Below are positions 56,610 to 64,000 of a DNA stretch of 64,000 bases, piece by piece. Source of the DNA: an uncultured Flavobacteriaceae bacterium (GTDB lineage Bacteria; Bacteroidota; Bacteroidia; Flavobacteriales; Flavobacteriaceae); assembly GCA_947494325.1 (NCBI GenBank), contig CANLUS010000001.1, forward strand, positions 744,001 to 808,000. The letters are read 5' to 3'. Below the pieces are notes generated by a model. It saw nothing but the letters and a program-made list of their open reading frames with translations, did no database searches and was not told the DNA's origin. Position 1 is the first letter of the stretch. Each line of letters starts with the position of its first letter. The translations under genes were made by a program, and so were the position numbers.

Positions 56610-57323
56610 TTAAAGTCTTAAATACATATTACCATTAATCGTTTTTAAACGCAATCTACTAGTCGCTTTATCAATTGTTCCATAAATCTTCTGACCTACG
56701 TGGCGATTTTTGGATGTGAATTTCAATTTTTCATCTGCATAAATATCACCATGGATAGTTTCTGCAACTAAGTCGACATTGATCATCTTTAAGTCAATTT
56801 CGCCATTAATCGAACTTAAATCTAAATCTCCAGCATATTTAGCAATTTCAATATCTCCATTAATAAGATCAGCTGTAAAATTGCCTTCGATAATTTCTGA
56901 CTTTAAATCTCCATTGATACTACTAATTTTAAATCGAGCATTTTTTGGGACATATATCGTGTAATTAAATTCACACAGATCTCCGGTATTGTAACAGTTT
57001 CTTTTTCTGTTCGGATTTTTGTCTAAGCAATCTTTGCGATATGCTTTATATATCGGTTCTGCTTTAGAAGTGATATAAATGGCACTGTTAGACTCATCAA
57101 TATTTAGTTTATAAAGACTTTGAAATTTTTCATCCTCTGTGTATATTGAAGCTTTGAAATATACTGATGGCTTATCCCAAGTTTTAATTTCAATATTGTT
57201 AGCAAATTTCACATCTATATCTATAGTTTGATTACTATAGTCGATGTTTTTTTCAATAATTTTTTGTGCAAACGCTATGTTTGTTATGAGCACAAATGCG
57301 ATGATGTGAGTTAAATTTTTCAT
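56610..57323 (-). CDS. DUF4097-like secreted repeat protein 2
   Basis: The predicted product has 237 residues, with a signal peptide (MKNLTHIIAFVLITNIAFAQ). The second half repeats a turn motif about every 20 residues: SINGDLKSEI, LINGDIEIAK, SINGEIDLKM, TIHGDIYADE and TINGNMYLRL, the pattern of a DUF4097-type parallel beta structure. Four Cys lie in the first half (CLDKN, NCYNTGDLCEF) and may form disulfides. It ends the ECF sigma operon and overlaps the stop of the previous gene by four bases. Function unknown; an envelope-stress role is inferred from the operon. Confidence 0.8.
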   Translation of the reverse strand: MKNLTHIIAFVLITNIAFAQKIIEKNIDYSNQTIDIDVKFANNIEIKTWDKPSVYFKASIYTEDEKFQSLYKLNIDESNSAIYITSKAEPIYKAYRKDCLDKNPNRKRNCYNTGDLCEFNYTIYVPKNARFKISSINGDLKSEIIEGNFTADLINGDIEIAKYAGDLDLSSINGEIDLKMINVDLVAETIHGDIYADEKLKFTSKNRHVGQKIYGTIDKATSRLRLKTINGNMYLRL

Positions 57324-58114
57324 GATTTTTTTCTTAAGTAGATATTTCCATTCGTACTTCTTAATTTAATTTTTACTCCTCCTTTGTTTATCGAACCTCC
57401 AATTCTTTTAGAAGAAACAGATTTCAATCCATTTTTATCAGGAACAGCTAGATCAAAATTCGTGTAGATTTCACCATTCGTAGAACCCATTGTTAGATCT
57501 GCTGGCGTATTTTCTGGTAAGCTAATATCTACAGCTCCGTTGGTAGTGTATACTGTAACTGGAGAGCCTTGATTTACTTTAGAAAAAGTAACTTCGATCG
57601 TTCCATTTAAAGCATTAGCTGTTAAAGGACCGCTAATTTCTTCAATTTTAATACTTCCGTTTAATTCAGCATCAGCTTCTACTTCTCCTTTGAAGTTGTA
57701 AATTTTAATATTTCCTTGCCAAGTGCTTTTAACAGATAGATTTTGATTCGCTGGTAAATAAATTTCTGCACTTCTAGATTTTCTTAAATTTTTTACAATT
57801 AAATTGTTTCCTTCTTTAATCACATAAAAGCCTACATCAGTATTATCAGTGCCACCTTCGCCAACTAATTTTAAGCCTTTAGCTCTTGAAGAAGATCTCC
57901 CATAAGACTTCCCTGCCTTTATTAAAAGCTGATTACTATTGTGAGTTTTAACTGTTACATTTGCTTTGGATTCTATTTTTACCCACTCAATTCCTTCGAG
58001 TGATTTAGTATAATCTGATTGCCCATTCATTGACACACAAAATAAAAGTGCGATAATTGGGACGATTGCATTGATCAATGAAGACCTATTGATGTTATTT
58101 TTTATAGTGCTCAT
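57320..58114 (-). CDS. DUF4097-like secreted repeat protein 1
   Basis: The predicted product has 264 residues, with an N-terminal signal segment (about 12-31). Like its neighbour it repeats N-G turns: LNGSIKIEEI, LNGTIEVTFS, TNGAVDISLP, TNGEIYTNF and TNGNIYLRK, consistent with a parallel beta structure. The two genes are tandem relatives, not identical. It begins 16 bases after the end of the interrupted anti-sigma frame, so it probably belongs to the same operon. Function unknown. Confidence 0.8.
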   Translation of the reverse strand: MSTIKNNINRSSLINAIVPIIALLFCVSMNGQSDYTKSLEGIEWVKIESKANVTVKTHNSNQLLIKAGKSYGRSSSRAKGLKLVGEGGTDNTDVGFYVIKEGNNLIVKNLRKSRSAEIYLPANQNLSVKSTWQGNIKIYNFKGEVEADAELNGSIKIEEISGPLTANALNGTIEVTFSKVNQGSPVTVYTTNGAVDISLPENTPADLTMGSTNGEIYTNFDLAVPDKNGLKSVSSKRIGGSINKGGVKIKLRSTNGNIYLRKKS

Positions 58115-58130
58115 AATTTTGTTATTTAAT

Positions 58131-58247
58131 TTAAATGATATTCGATAATGCTATTTCAATTTCCTTTTTTACAAAAGGTTGTGTTTCTTCTTTTTCTAAT
58201 AAATGTTGCATTGGTTTTAATGCCTTTTTTGCTTGTATTTTTACAAG
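58131..58247 (-). pseudogene. Cut-off 3-prime tail of the anti-sigma gene
   Basis: Directly after the TAA at 58248-58250, and in the same frame, 38 to 39 sense codons continue to a second TAA at 58131-58133. They read LVKIQAKKALKPMQHLLEKE, then ETQPFVKKEIEIALSNII, a helical segment that fits as the last part of the HEAT-like domain. With the tail, the gap to the next gene would be 16 bases instead of 133. This points to a recent nonsense change (for example C or G to T) or a sequence error. Confidence 0.75.
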
Positions 58248-58913
58248 TTACTGAATGAGAGTCATTTGAATTGCAGGATCATTTTCTGTATCTAAGGCTT
58301 TGATAAAACCATCTTTAACTTTTTCTGAACTAATGAAATTCTGAAGTGCATTGACAGCTGTTAAACGCACGTTCGTGTTTTCATCATTTAGCATTCGCTT
58401 AACTAAGGCCTCGATAATTTCAGGGTCTAAATCTGTAAATTCTTCAGCGTATTCAAGACCTTGAATTCTTTTACTTGCCGATTGATTATTCATTAAGGCA
58501 AGAATGGTGTTTTGTTTGCTAATTACACTTTCATTCTCCAATTTGGCAACTTCGGTTTTATGAAGTTCAGAATTTTGATTTCTACCAATGAGGAAACTAC
58601 TTACAACTAGTAAAATAGTAGCTGCAATTTGTAAATATGATTTCCAGTTAGTCTTTGGTTTTAATTTTACAACTTTAGTTTGTTGGAGTTCTTTTTCCTC
58701 AGCAATCATTTTCTCAAAATTTATTCGTAAATTCTTGCTGGGTTGCTCTAAATCATCATCTGTAACTTTACCTAAGAATTTCTGCATTTCCTCCAATTCA
58801 ATTTGGCATTTATTGCATGTTTCCATATGAGTTTTCATTGCTGTGGCTTCATTTTCCGACATATTATTTTCTATATAGTCTACTATTTTATTTTGCACGT
58901 TATCACATTCCAT
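58248..58913 (-). CDS. Anti-sigma factor with zinc-finger domain and HEAT-like repeats (truncated)
   Basis: The predicted product has 221 residues. The N-terminal zf-HC2-like domain shows H-x3-C-x2-C in KTHMETCNKC (28-37). One helix (about 91-112, YLQIAATILLVVSSFLIG) spans the membrane. The part outside the cytoplasm has HEAT-like helices (EIIEALVKRMLNDENTNVRL, TAVNALQNFIS). The ORF ends in the middle of a repeat (IQMTLIQ) at a TAA; reading on in frame gives a further 39 codons (58131-58247). It starts one base after the sigma-factor gene stop and should hold that sigma at the membrane until a signal releases it. Confidence 0.85.
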   Translation of the reverse strand: MECDNVQNKIVDYIENNMSENEATAMKTHMETCNKCQIELEEMQKFLGKVTDDDLEQPSKNLRINFEKMIAEEKELQQTKVVKLKPKTNWKSYLQIAATILLVVSSFLIGRNQNSELHKTEVAKLENESVISKQNTILALMNNQSASKRIQGLEYAEEFTDLDPEIIEALVKRMLNDENTNVRLTAVNALQNFISSEKVKDGFIKALDTENDPAIQMTLIQ

Positions 58914-58914
58914 A

Positions 58915-59448
58915 TTATATACTTTGAAAATAAATTTCTTTTAATTTTTTTATCGCTCTATGCGTTCTAACTTTTACTGCACCTTCGGTGCTTCCAATGA
59001 TTTCCGCTATTTCATGATATTTAATTTCTTGATAGCGATTCATGATTATTAATTCTCGATCATCTTGACTTAATTTGTGTAAAGCCCTTTGTAAATGATT
59101 TAGTTCTTCTTGATTCGAATCGGTCACTAAACTCTCATCTGCTTTCAAGGTGTATTCATTTAATTCACCTGTACTTTCCTTCTTTTGTTTTTGATAATAA
59201 CTGGAAAAAATATTTCTAGCTACCGTGTATATCCATGCTGCAAAGTTTCCTTTTTTATACGATGTTCGATACTTCATTACTTTATAAAAAACATCTTGTG
59301 TTAGGTCTTCACTAACTGATCGGTTATGAATCATTTTATTAAAAAAATTAAAAATGCGTACATGATATCGATCGAATAACACCGTGAGCATATCTAAATT
59401 TTCATTAGAGACTCCAATCATTAATTCTTCATCGGATAAATGCTTCAA
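58915..59448 (-). CDS. ECF-type RNA polymerase sigma factor
   Basis: A 177-residue cytoplasmic protein with region 2 (about 20-85: LFDRYHVRIFNFFNKMI, then SEDLTQDVFYKVMKYR and FAAWIYTVARNIF) and region 4 (about 115-172: ELIIMNRYQEIKYHEIAEII and GSTEGAVKVRTHRAIKKLK). Region 3 is absent, as expected for ECF factors. It is followed directly by an anti-sigma gene and two secreted proteins. A TGTAAC-type promoter upstream (59484-59511) suggests self-activation. Confidence 0.93.
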   Translation of the reverse strand: MKHLSDEELMIGVSNENLDMLTVLFDRYHVRIFNFFNKMIHNRSVSEDLTQDVFYKVMKYRTSYKKGNFAAWIYTVARNIFSSYYQKQKKESTGELNEYTLKADESLVTDSNQEELNHLQRALHKLSQDDRELIIMNRYQEIKYHEIAEIIGSTEGAVKVRTHRAIKKLKEIYFQSI

Positions 59449-59483
59449 ACTATTTTGGTTGTTTTGGTTCGTTTCTATTCTTA

Positions 59484-59511
59484 AATACCAGCAATTTCTT
59501 AATTGGTTACA
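59484..59511 (-). promoter_or_regulatory. ECF-type promoter of the sigma operon
   Basis: On the - strand TGTAAC (59506-59511) and GGTATT (59484-59489) are separated by 16 bases. The TGTAAC element equals the one before the DUF6249-like gene. A small dyad (CAATT-AAGA-AATTG) lies between the two elements. Autoregulation is an inference. Confidence 0.45.
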
Positions 59512-59528
59512 TTAGAAAAATTAAATTA

Positions 59529-59561
59529 TAAAAAAAGCCCGAGCAATTTGCTCGAGCTTCG
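59529..59561 (-). terminator. Intrinsic terminator after mscL
   Basis: A 10-bp stem (59536-59545 with 59549-59558) with a three-base loop is followed on the - strand by seven T. One pair is G-U only in the - strand RNA and a mismatch on the + strand, which fixes the direction. It lies 27 bases after the mscL stop. Confidence 0.88.
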
Positions 59562-59587
59562 AAATAAAACAATATAAACTGTCTTAC

Positions 59588-59989
59588 TTATTTTTTCAAT
59601 AAATCTCTAATTTCTGCTAAAAGATCATTGTCCGATGGCCCTGCAGGAGCTGCATCCTCAGCTGGTTTTTTAGTTTTGTTATATGCTTTCACAATCATGA
59701 ACATAACTAAACCTACAATTAATAAATTAATGATGGTATTAATCCAAGATCCCCACATGATTGCGTTTTCAGGAGATGTTACTGCTCCTGCGGCATCAAC
59801 AACGGCCTCGTCAAGTACATATTTTTTATCGGCAAAGTCCATTCCGCCTGAGAAATGACCAACAACTGGCATAACAATGTTGTTCACAAACCCGTTCACA
59901 ACACCTCCAATGGCAGTAGCCATTATAACTGCAACGGCAAATTCAACAACGTTGCCAGTCATAATAAAATCTTTAAACTCTTTTAACAT
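59588..59989 (-). CDS. mscL: Large-conductance mechanosensitive channel
   Basis: The predicted product has 133 residues. The N-terminal amphipathic segment and first helix read FKDFIMTGNVVEFAVAVIMA, then TAIGGVVNGFVNNIVMP, as in MscL; the second helix is at about 78-98 (WGSWINTIINLLIVGLVMFM). The C-terminal bundle ends LLAEIRDLLKK. The protein opens under membrane tension to release solutes after osmotic down-shock. The loop between the helices carries the inserted stretch DEAVVDAAGAVTSPENA. It follows alr by 51 bases; an incomplete -7-like TATCTTG lies in that gap. Confidence 0.96.
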   Translation of the reverse strand: MLKEFKDFIMTGNVVEFAVAVIMATAIGGVVNGFVNNIVMPVVGHFSGGMDFADKKYVLDEAVVDAAGAVTSPENAIMWGSWINTIINLLIVGLVMFMIVKAYNKTKKPAEDAAPAGPSDNDLLAEIRDLLKK

Positions 59990-60040
59990 GATTTTTAGTT
60001 TTTAAATGGTTAATAAGCCGCAAGATACAAAAATTAACAC

Positions 60041-61147
60041 TTATTTAACAATTCGTTTTACACGTTGCGAAACTGCAGTTAATAGTTCATAAGAAATAGT
60101 ATGTGCCTTTTCAGCAAGATCATTAAGGGTTTGTTGATCATCGAAAATAATTACTTCATCACCTTCTTTACAATTGATCTCTGTTACGTTCACCATGATC
60201 ATATCCATACACACATTACCGATTATTGGTGCTTTTAGCCCTAGAATAGTAACATAACCCTTGCCATTGCCTAAGGCTCTATGAATACCATCAGCATGGC
60301 CAATGGGTATGGTAGCAGTTTTCATATAGTTATCTGCTTTAAATGCTCGATTATAACCAACACTTTCGTTGGGTTCGATCATATGAATCTGAGAAATAAT
60401 GGATTTAAGTGCAAATACATTTTTAAGCTGAGCTGTGAACTGTTGGTCATTTGCGAAACCATAAAGACCAATGCCCGCGCGAACCATATCAAATTGTGCT
60501 TTATCGGCATAGTTCAATATACCCGATGTGTTTAATTGATGTAACATCGGACGGTAACCAATTTTTTCCACGAATTCTGACGCTGTTTTCAAAAACGAGG
60601 TAATCTGTGCTTCTGTAAATTCTCTTTCATTAATATCTTCTGAAGCTGCTAAATGTGAAAACAACGATCTGACGTGAATTGAACTTGTCTCTTTTAGTTT
60701 GCCAACGATGTGGTTAACATCATCTTCCCAAAAGCCAAGACGGTTTAAACCAGTATTAAATTTTATATGAATAGGATAATTTTCTTGTTTTTTTGCTTCC
60801 GCGACAGCGATAAAAGCATTTAAAACACGTGCATTGTACAAATTGGGTTCTAAATGATGATCTATTATAGACTCAAAATTGACAATTTGCGGGTGTAGTA
60901 CAAGAATTGGTGTTTTCACTCCGACATTTCTTAGTGAGATACCTTCATGTGCATAAGCAACAGCAAAATAATTTACCTGTAATTGTTCGAGAAAGTTAGC
61001 AACAATCACAGCACTACCTCCATAACCAAAGGCCTTTACCACCGCTAATACTTTGGTATCACTGTCTAACTTAGATCTGATATACTCAAAATTATATTGT
61101 AGCGCCTTTAAATCTATTTCTAGAATAGTTTCTTGTACTTGAGACAT
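60041..61147 (-). CDS. alr: Alanine racemase
   Basis: A 368-residue PLP enzyme converting L- to D-alanine for peptidoglycan. Lys38 (VVKAFGYGG) binds PLP and Tyr265 (SVGYNRAF) is the second base. Family strings HIKFNTGLNRLGF (127-139) and MVRAGIGLYG (221-230) are present. It stands alone, without the MurF fusion seen in some Bacteroidota. It starts two bases after the thymidine kinase stop, so the two are co-transcribed. Confidence 0.96.
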   Translation of the reverse strand: MSQVQETILEIDLKALQYNFEYIRSKLDSDTKVLAVVKAFGYGGSAVIVANFLEQLQVNYFAVAYAHEGISLRNVGVKTPILVLHPQIVNFESIIDHHLEPNLYNARVLNAFIAVAEAKKQENYPIHIKFNTGLNRLGFWEDDVNHIVGKLKETSSIHVRSLFSHLAASEDINEREFTEAQITSFLKTASEFVEKIGYRPMLHQLNTSGILNYADKAQFDMVRAGIGLYGFANDQQFTAQLKNVFALKSIISQIHMIEPNESVGYNRAFKADNYMKTATIPIGHADGIHRALGNGKGYVTILGLKAPIIGNVCMDMIMVNVTEINCKEGDEVIIFDDQQTLNDLAEKAHTISYELLTAVSQRVKRIVK

Positions 61148-61149
61148 AC

Positions 61150-61785
61150 CTATTCTTTTTTGGAAGATATTTTTTCGACATCTTTTACGTCAATCTTTAC
61201 AATTTTTTCTTGTAAACGTTCTTTGTAATAAGCTGCTCTACTTAAGGGTTCGTATTCTTCAGTTTCTCCTAAAAAAACAACATTGTCGTTTTTTACCTTT
61301 CGATGACTGTAATGCGCGAGGTTACCCGTTTTTGTACAAACCGCATGAACTTTTGTAACATACTCAGCCGTAGCCATAAGTGCTGGCATAGGTCCAAATG
61401 GGTTTCCTTTAAAGTCCATATCTAAACCTGCAACAATAACACGAACACCACGATTGGCAAGATCATTACATACAGATACGATTTCATCATCAAAAAATTG
61501 AGCTTCATCGATTCCAACTACCTGTACATCATTGGCAAGAATTCTAATATTAGCTGCTGCCGGAACAGGAGTAGATCGGATTTCATTGGCATCGTGCGAA
61601 ACCACTTTTTCCTCATCATAACGAACATCAACCGCGGGTTTGAAAATCTCTACTTTTTGTTTTGCGAATTGAGCACGCTTAAGTCTTCTGATGAGTTCTT
61701 CGGTCTTGCCAGAGAACATAGAGCCACATATTACTTCTATCCAACCGAATTGTTCTACGTGATTTACTGTATTTTCAAGAAACAT
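61150..61785 (-). CDS. tdk: Thymidine kinase (type II)
   Basis: A 211-residue enzyme phosphorylating thymidine for salvage. Walker A is GSMFSGKT (21-28), Walker B is [10 protein letters not shown] with Asp93-Glu94, and the lasso region reads [14 protein letters not shown]. The zinc-binding Cys pairs are mostly lost: only Cys150 is kept. The start at 61785 is chosen because the Met in [15 protein letters not shown] is the usual N-terminus; a longer reading to 61890 adds 35 hydrophobic, poorly matched residues and runs into the divergent gene. Confidence 0.94.
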   Translation of the reverse strand: MFLENTVNHVEQFGWIEVICGSMFSGKTEELIRRLKRAQFAKQKVEIFKPAVDVRYDEEKVVSHDANEIRSTPVPAAANIRILANDVQVVGIDEAQFFDDEIVSVCNDLANRGVRVIVAGLDMDFKGNPFGPMPALMATAEYVTKVHAVCTKTGNLAHYSHRKVKNDNVVFLGETEEYEPLSRAAYYKERLQEKIVKIDVKDVEKISSKKE

Positions 61786-61884
61786 TTTGTAATTTTCGGC
61801 GTTGTAAAGATTAAAAAAAGGTTTTTTCGTAAAAAACAAATTTATTAAAAATAGTAGTCCTTTTATAATTAAAGACATCAATTT

Positions 61885-62595
61885 ATGCACAAAAAATTAG
61901 AAGCAGAACTCGTAAGCCTTGCACATCGGATTTTGCAAATGAAAAATAAAGACGAAGTCATTGCATTGCGTGATAAAGCTAAAGATGTTTATGAGCGTTT
62001 GGCTGTTTTAGCCTTTGTTGATGAATATATTGCAACGTCCAATGAAAATATAAATAAGCAAGAAATCTTACAGCAAATAGAAAAGGCTACCGAGCAAATT
62101 GAATCGAAATCAGAATCAGCGAACATTAAACCAGCCACTTCCGTAAAAGAAGACTCCAATAAGATCAAAGAAAAGCAGTCTGAGGAAGAGACAATTTTCG
62201 TTCCTAAATTTGACTCTGTCAAAATTGATTTACAAAGTTTAAAATCGAATCAAATTAGCTCGAAGGAGGAATTTAGAGATGCAATCTCCGCTGATAAGAC
62301 ATCGACTTTATTTGAAGATGATGAAGATACTTTTAAGAAGGAAAAGAAAACCTTAAACGACAAATTAGTAAATGATACGATTAAAGTCGGATTGAATGAT
62401 AGAATTGCTTTCGTTAAACATTTATTTAATCAGAGTCAAGCCGATTTTAATAGAGTATTGTCTCAACTTAATACGTTTAACACCGAAAATGAGGCCAAAG
62501 ACTTTATTTTAACGAAGGTTAAACCTGAATATAATTGGCAAGGAAAAGAAACCTACGAAGAACGTTTGATGAATTTGATTGAGCGAAAATTTTAA
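61885..62595 (+). CDS. Conserved hypothetical soluble protein
   Basis: A 236-residue protein without signal peptide or membrane helix. The N-terminal part is helical ([20 protein letters not shown]). The middle is a long Glu/Lys/Ser-rich linker (about 65-150), and the C-terminal part is a compact helical region ([20 protein letters not shown], then [13 protein letters not shown]) ending [13 protein letters not shown] do not recognise a named domain, but the layout looks like a conserved cytoplasmic protein of Bacteroidota. It diverges from tdk and is followed after 18 bases by the DUF4254 gene. Confidence 0.8.
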   Translation: MHKKLEAELVSLAHRILQMKNKDEVIALRDKAKDVYERLAVLAFVDEYIATSNENINKQEILQQIEKATEQIESKSESANIKPATSVKEDSNKIKEKQSEEETIFVPKFDSVKIDLQSLKSNQISSKEEFRDAISADKTSTLFEDDEDTFKKEKKTLNDKLVNDTIKVGLNDRIAFVKHLFNQSQADFNRVLSQLNTFNTENEAKDFILTKVKPEYNWQGKETYEERLMNLIERKF

Positions 62596-62613
62596 TAACC
62601 GCAATAACAGGAA

Positions 62614-63216
62614 ATGAAAATTCAAGAATATAATATTCTATTCGATAAAGTAATTAACAAATATCATGTGTTAGATACGGTTGATCAACCATTTGAAAAT
62701 CCGTATAACAAAACAGAATTGGAACACCTTTTATATAGAAAATGTTGGATCGATACCGTGCAATGGCACTACGAAGATATTATTCGTTTACCAGATATTA
62801 ATCCGGTAGAAGCGCTAAAGCTAAAGCGCAAAATTGATGCCTCTAATCAGGATAGAACTGACATGGTTGAATATGTAGATAGTTATTTTTTAGATCGATT
62901 CAAGAAGGTAACGGTGCAAAGTGACGCAACTATAAATACCGAAAGCCCAGCATGGGCAATAGATAGATTATCGATTTTGGCCTTGAAAATTTATCATATG
63001 AAAGAAGAAGCAAATAGAGAGAGCGCTTCTGAAATTCATAGAAAGAATTGTAAAGATAAATTAAACATATTGCTAGAACAGCGTAAAGACCTAACTACAG
63101 CAATAGATGACTTGTTATTAGACATTTCAAGAGGCACTAAATACATGAAAGTATATAAGCAGATGAAGATGTATAATGATGATGATTTAAATCCAATGTT
63201 ATACGCTAAAAAGTAA
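62614..63216 (+). CDS. DUF4254 protein
   Basis: A 200-residue, mostly helical cytoplasmic protein. Its pattern CWIDTVQWHYEDIIRLPD (44-61) with DRLSILALKIYHMKEE (131-146) is typical of DUF4254. In relatives the gene often sits near LPS glycosyltransferase genes; here the next gene is an alpha/beta-hydrolase lipoprotein. No catalytic motif is visible and the function is unknown. It forms a unit with the upstream gene (18-base gap). Confidence 0.85.
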   Translation: MKIQEYNILFDKVINKYHVLDTVDQPFENPYNKTELEHLLYRKCWIDTVQWHYEDIIRLPDINPVEALKLKRKIDASNQDRTDMVEYVDSYFLDRFKKVTVQSDATINTESPAWAIDRLSILALKIYHMKEEANRESASEIHRKNCKDKLNILLEQRKDLTTAIDDLLLDISRGTKYMKVYKQMKMYNDDDLNPMLYAKK

Positions 63217-63229
63217 CTTTGTTCACTAG

Positions 63230-64000
63230 ATGCGGTACTTGAAAAGTCATTTTATTAAGCTATTTTTTATTTTAATGATATGTTCGAGTTGTGAAGTAAC
63301 ATATCGCACAGTATCATTTACTGAAAAAAATAGTCCGCCAAAACCTGATTTTCATGATGAAGTAAATTGGGCAGTATTACCTTCGAAGTATACGAAAAAA
63401 CTGGAAGAAGTAACCAGTGATGCTGCCGAAGATTTAAAAGCTGATGTATTTTATGTCTACCCTACACTGATTACCGATAAAAAAGACACGCGTTGGAATA
63501 GTTCTATAAATGATGTTGAGCAGCAAGAAAAGGTGTTGAACAAAGCAGTACATTTTCAAGCCTCAGCATGGGCTGCTTCTGGAAAGGTATATGTTCCATA
63601 CTATCGACAAGCACATATAAGATCATATCGAATGCTGGAGAATGGAGGTACAGAAGCTTTAATGTTGGCATATAGTGATGTGAAAGCGGCATTTGAAGTG
63701 TATTTAAAAAAATACAATCAAGGAAGGCCTATCATAATAGCGAGTCATAGTCAAGGAACAACTCATACGCGCTTATTATTAAAAGATTTCTTTGATGATA
63801 AACCCTTGCAGAAACAGCTAGTGGCTGCGTATCTTATCGGTATCGGTATCGATAAAAATGAATTTAAAACAATTAAACCGATGATTCAAGCCAGCGAAAC
63901 GGGAGGATTTGTCTCTTGGAATACCTATAAGAAAAACAAACTTCCTAAAAAATACGACCGGTGGTATAAAGGAAAAGTAAGTTCAAATCCAGTTACCTGG
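63230..64000 (+). CDS. DUF3089-like alpha/beta-hydrolase lipoprotein (partial)
   Basis: The first 257 codons are present and the gene runs off the window. The N-terminus (MRYLKSHFIKLFFILMICSSC) is a lipoprotein signal, with Cys21 or Cys18 as possible lipidation site. The mature part contains ADVFYVYPTLITDKKDTRWN and ASHSQGT with the likely nucleophile Ser, as in DUF3089 hydrolases. The Asp and His of the triad would lie nearer the C-terminus. It begins 13 bases after the DUF4254 gene. It is probably an envelope esterase or lipase; the substrate is unknown. Confidence 0.82.
   Translation, partial: MRYLKSHFIKLFFILMICSSCEVTYRTVSFTEKNSPPKPDFHDEVNWAVLPSKYTKKLEEVTSDAAEDLKADVFYVYPTLITDKKDTRWNSSINDVEQQEKVLNKAVHFQASAWAASGKVYVPYYRQAHIRSYRMLENGGTEALMLAYSDVKAAFEVYLKKYNQGRPIIIASHSQGTTHTRLLLKDFFDDKPLQKQLVAAYLIGIGIDKNEFKTIKPMIQASETGGFVSWNTYKKNKLPKKYDRWYKGKVSSNPVTW

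Noticed and set aside
58248-58250. Recoding of TAA as a sense codon
   Set aside because: TAA ends most genes in this window, so general reassignment is excluded; local read-through is only a remote option.
61786-61890. 35-residue hydrophobic extension of thymidine kinase
   Set aside because: Thymidine kinases are soluble, the usual start is at 61785, and the extension would overlap the divergent gene.
1-64000. Phage, transposon, CRISPR, toxin-antitoxin or other defence system
   Set aside because: No integrase, transposase, repeat-spacer array, nuclease or typical defence gene was found on either strand.

Overview
The window is AT-rich chromosomal DNA from a marine-type member of the Bacteroidota, most likely family Flavobacteriaceae. 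The reasons are a fused SecDF, a fused hypoxanthine phosphoribosyltransferase-adenylate kinase, families typical of this group (DUF4254, DUF6249-like, DUF1080, large FtsX-type permeases), TAnnTTTG promoter elements and the lack of strong Shine-Dalgarno sites. No tRNA, rRNA, CRISPR array, insertion sequence or prophage gene was seen. Genus cannot be named from the sequence alone.

Region 1 (1-17 kb) is an ABC export island. It holds the tail of one ATPase, five consecutive MacB/FtsX-type permease paralogues, a terminator-like hairpin, a sixth permease, a LolD/MacB-type ATPase and a TolC-like outer-membrane channel. No membrane-fusion adaptor gene lies in the window. Region 2 (17-24.2 kb) holds a K+-dependent-type membrane pyrophosphatase, a four-gene membrane operon around a Rieske plus ferric-reductase-like fusion, a deoxynucleoside kinase, a secreted propeller-like protein and a DUF6249-like protein behind an ECF-type promoter. 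A 320-bp gap there carries nested hairpins.

Region 3 (24.2-38.3 kb) covers ion and carbon homeostasis: a SulP anion transporter with a universal stress protein, a CPA1 antiporter with a TrkA-N-like domain, a GH31 alpha-glucosidase-like enzyme, the glycogen genes glgA-glgC-glgB, and lepA. Region 4 (38.4-49.3 kb) is more accessory: a 42-codon membrane ORF coupled to a TIGR01777 epimerase; a probable five-gene operon (YdjC deacetylase, PLP decarboxylase, S9 peptidase, DUF1697, VOC protein); a lipoprotein cassette of two DUF1080 proteins and a Gfo/Idh/MocA oxidoreductase that looks like a periplasmic 3-keto-glycoside pathway; and a six-helix membrane protein.

Region 5 (49.4-64 kb) is mostly housekeeping: obg, hpt-adk, secDF, fhs, mscL, alr, tdk, and conserved unknowns. 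Inside it lies an ECF sigma / anti-sigma operon with two DUF4097-like proteins. The anti-sigma gene has an in-frame TAA that cuts off a readable 39-codon tail.

The best leads for new biology are the permease array without an adaptor, the Rieske/ferric-reductase operon with its Cys/His-motif partner, the interrupted anti-sigma gene with two matching TGTAAC promoters, the coupled micro-ORF, and the structured gap at 22.1-22.3 kb.
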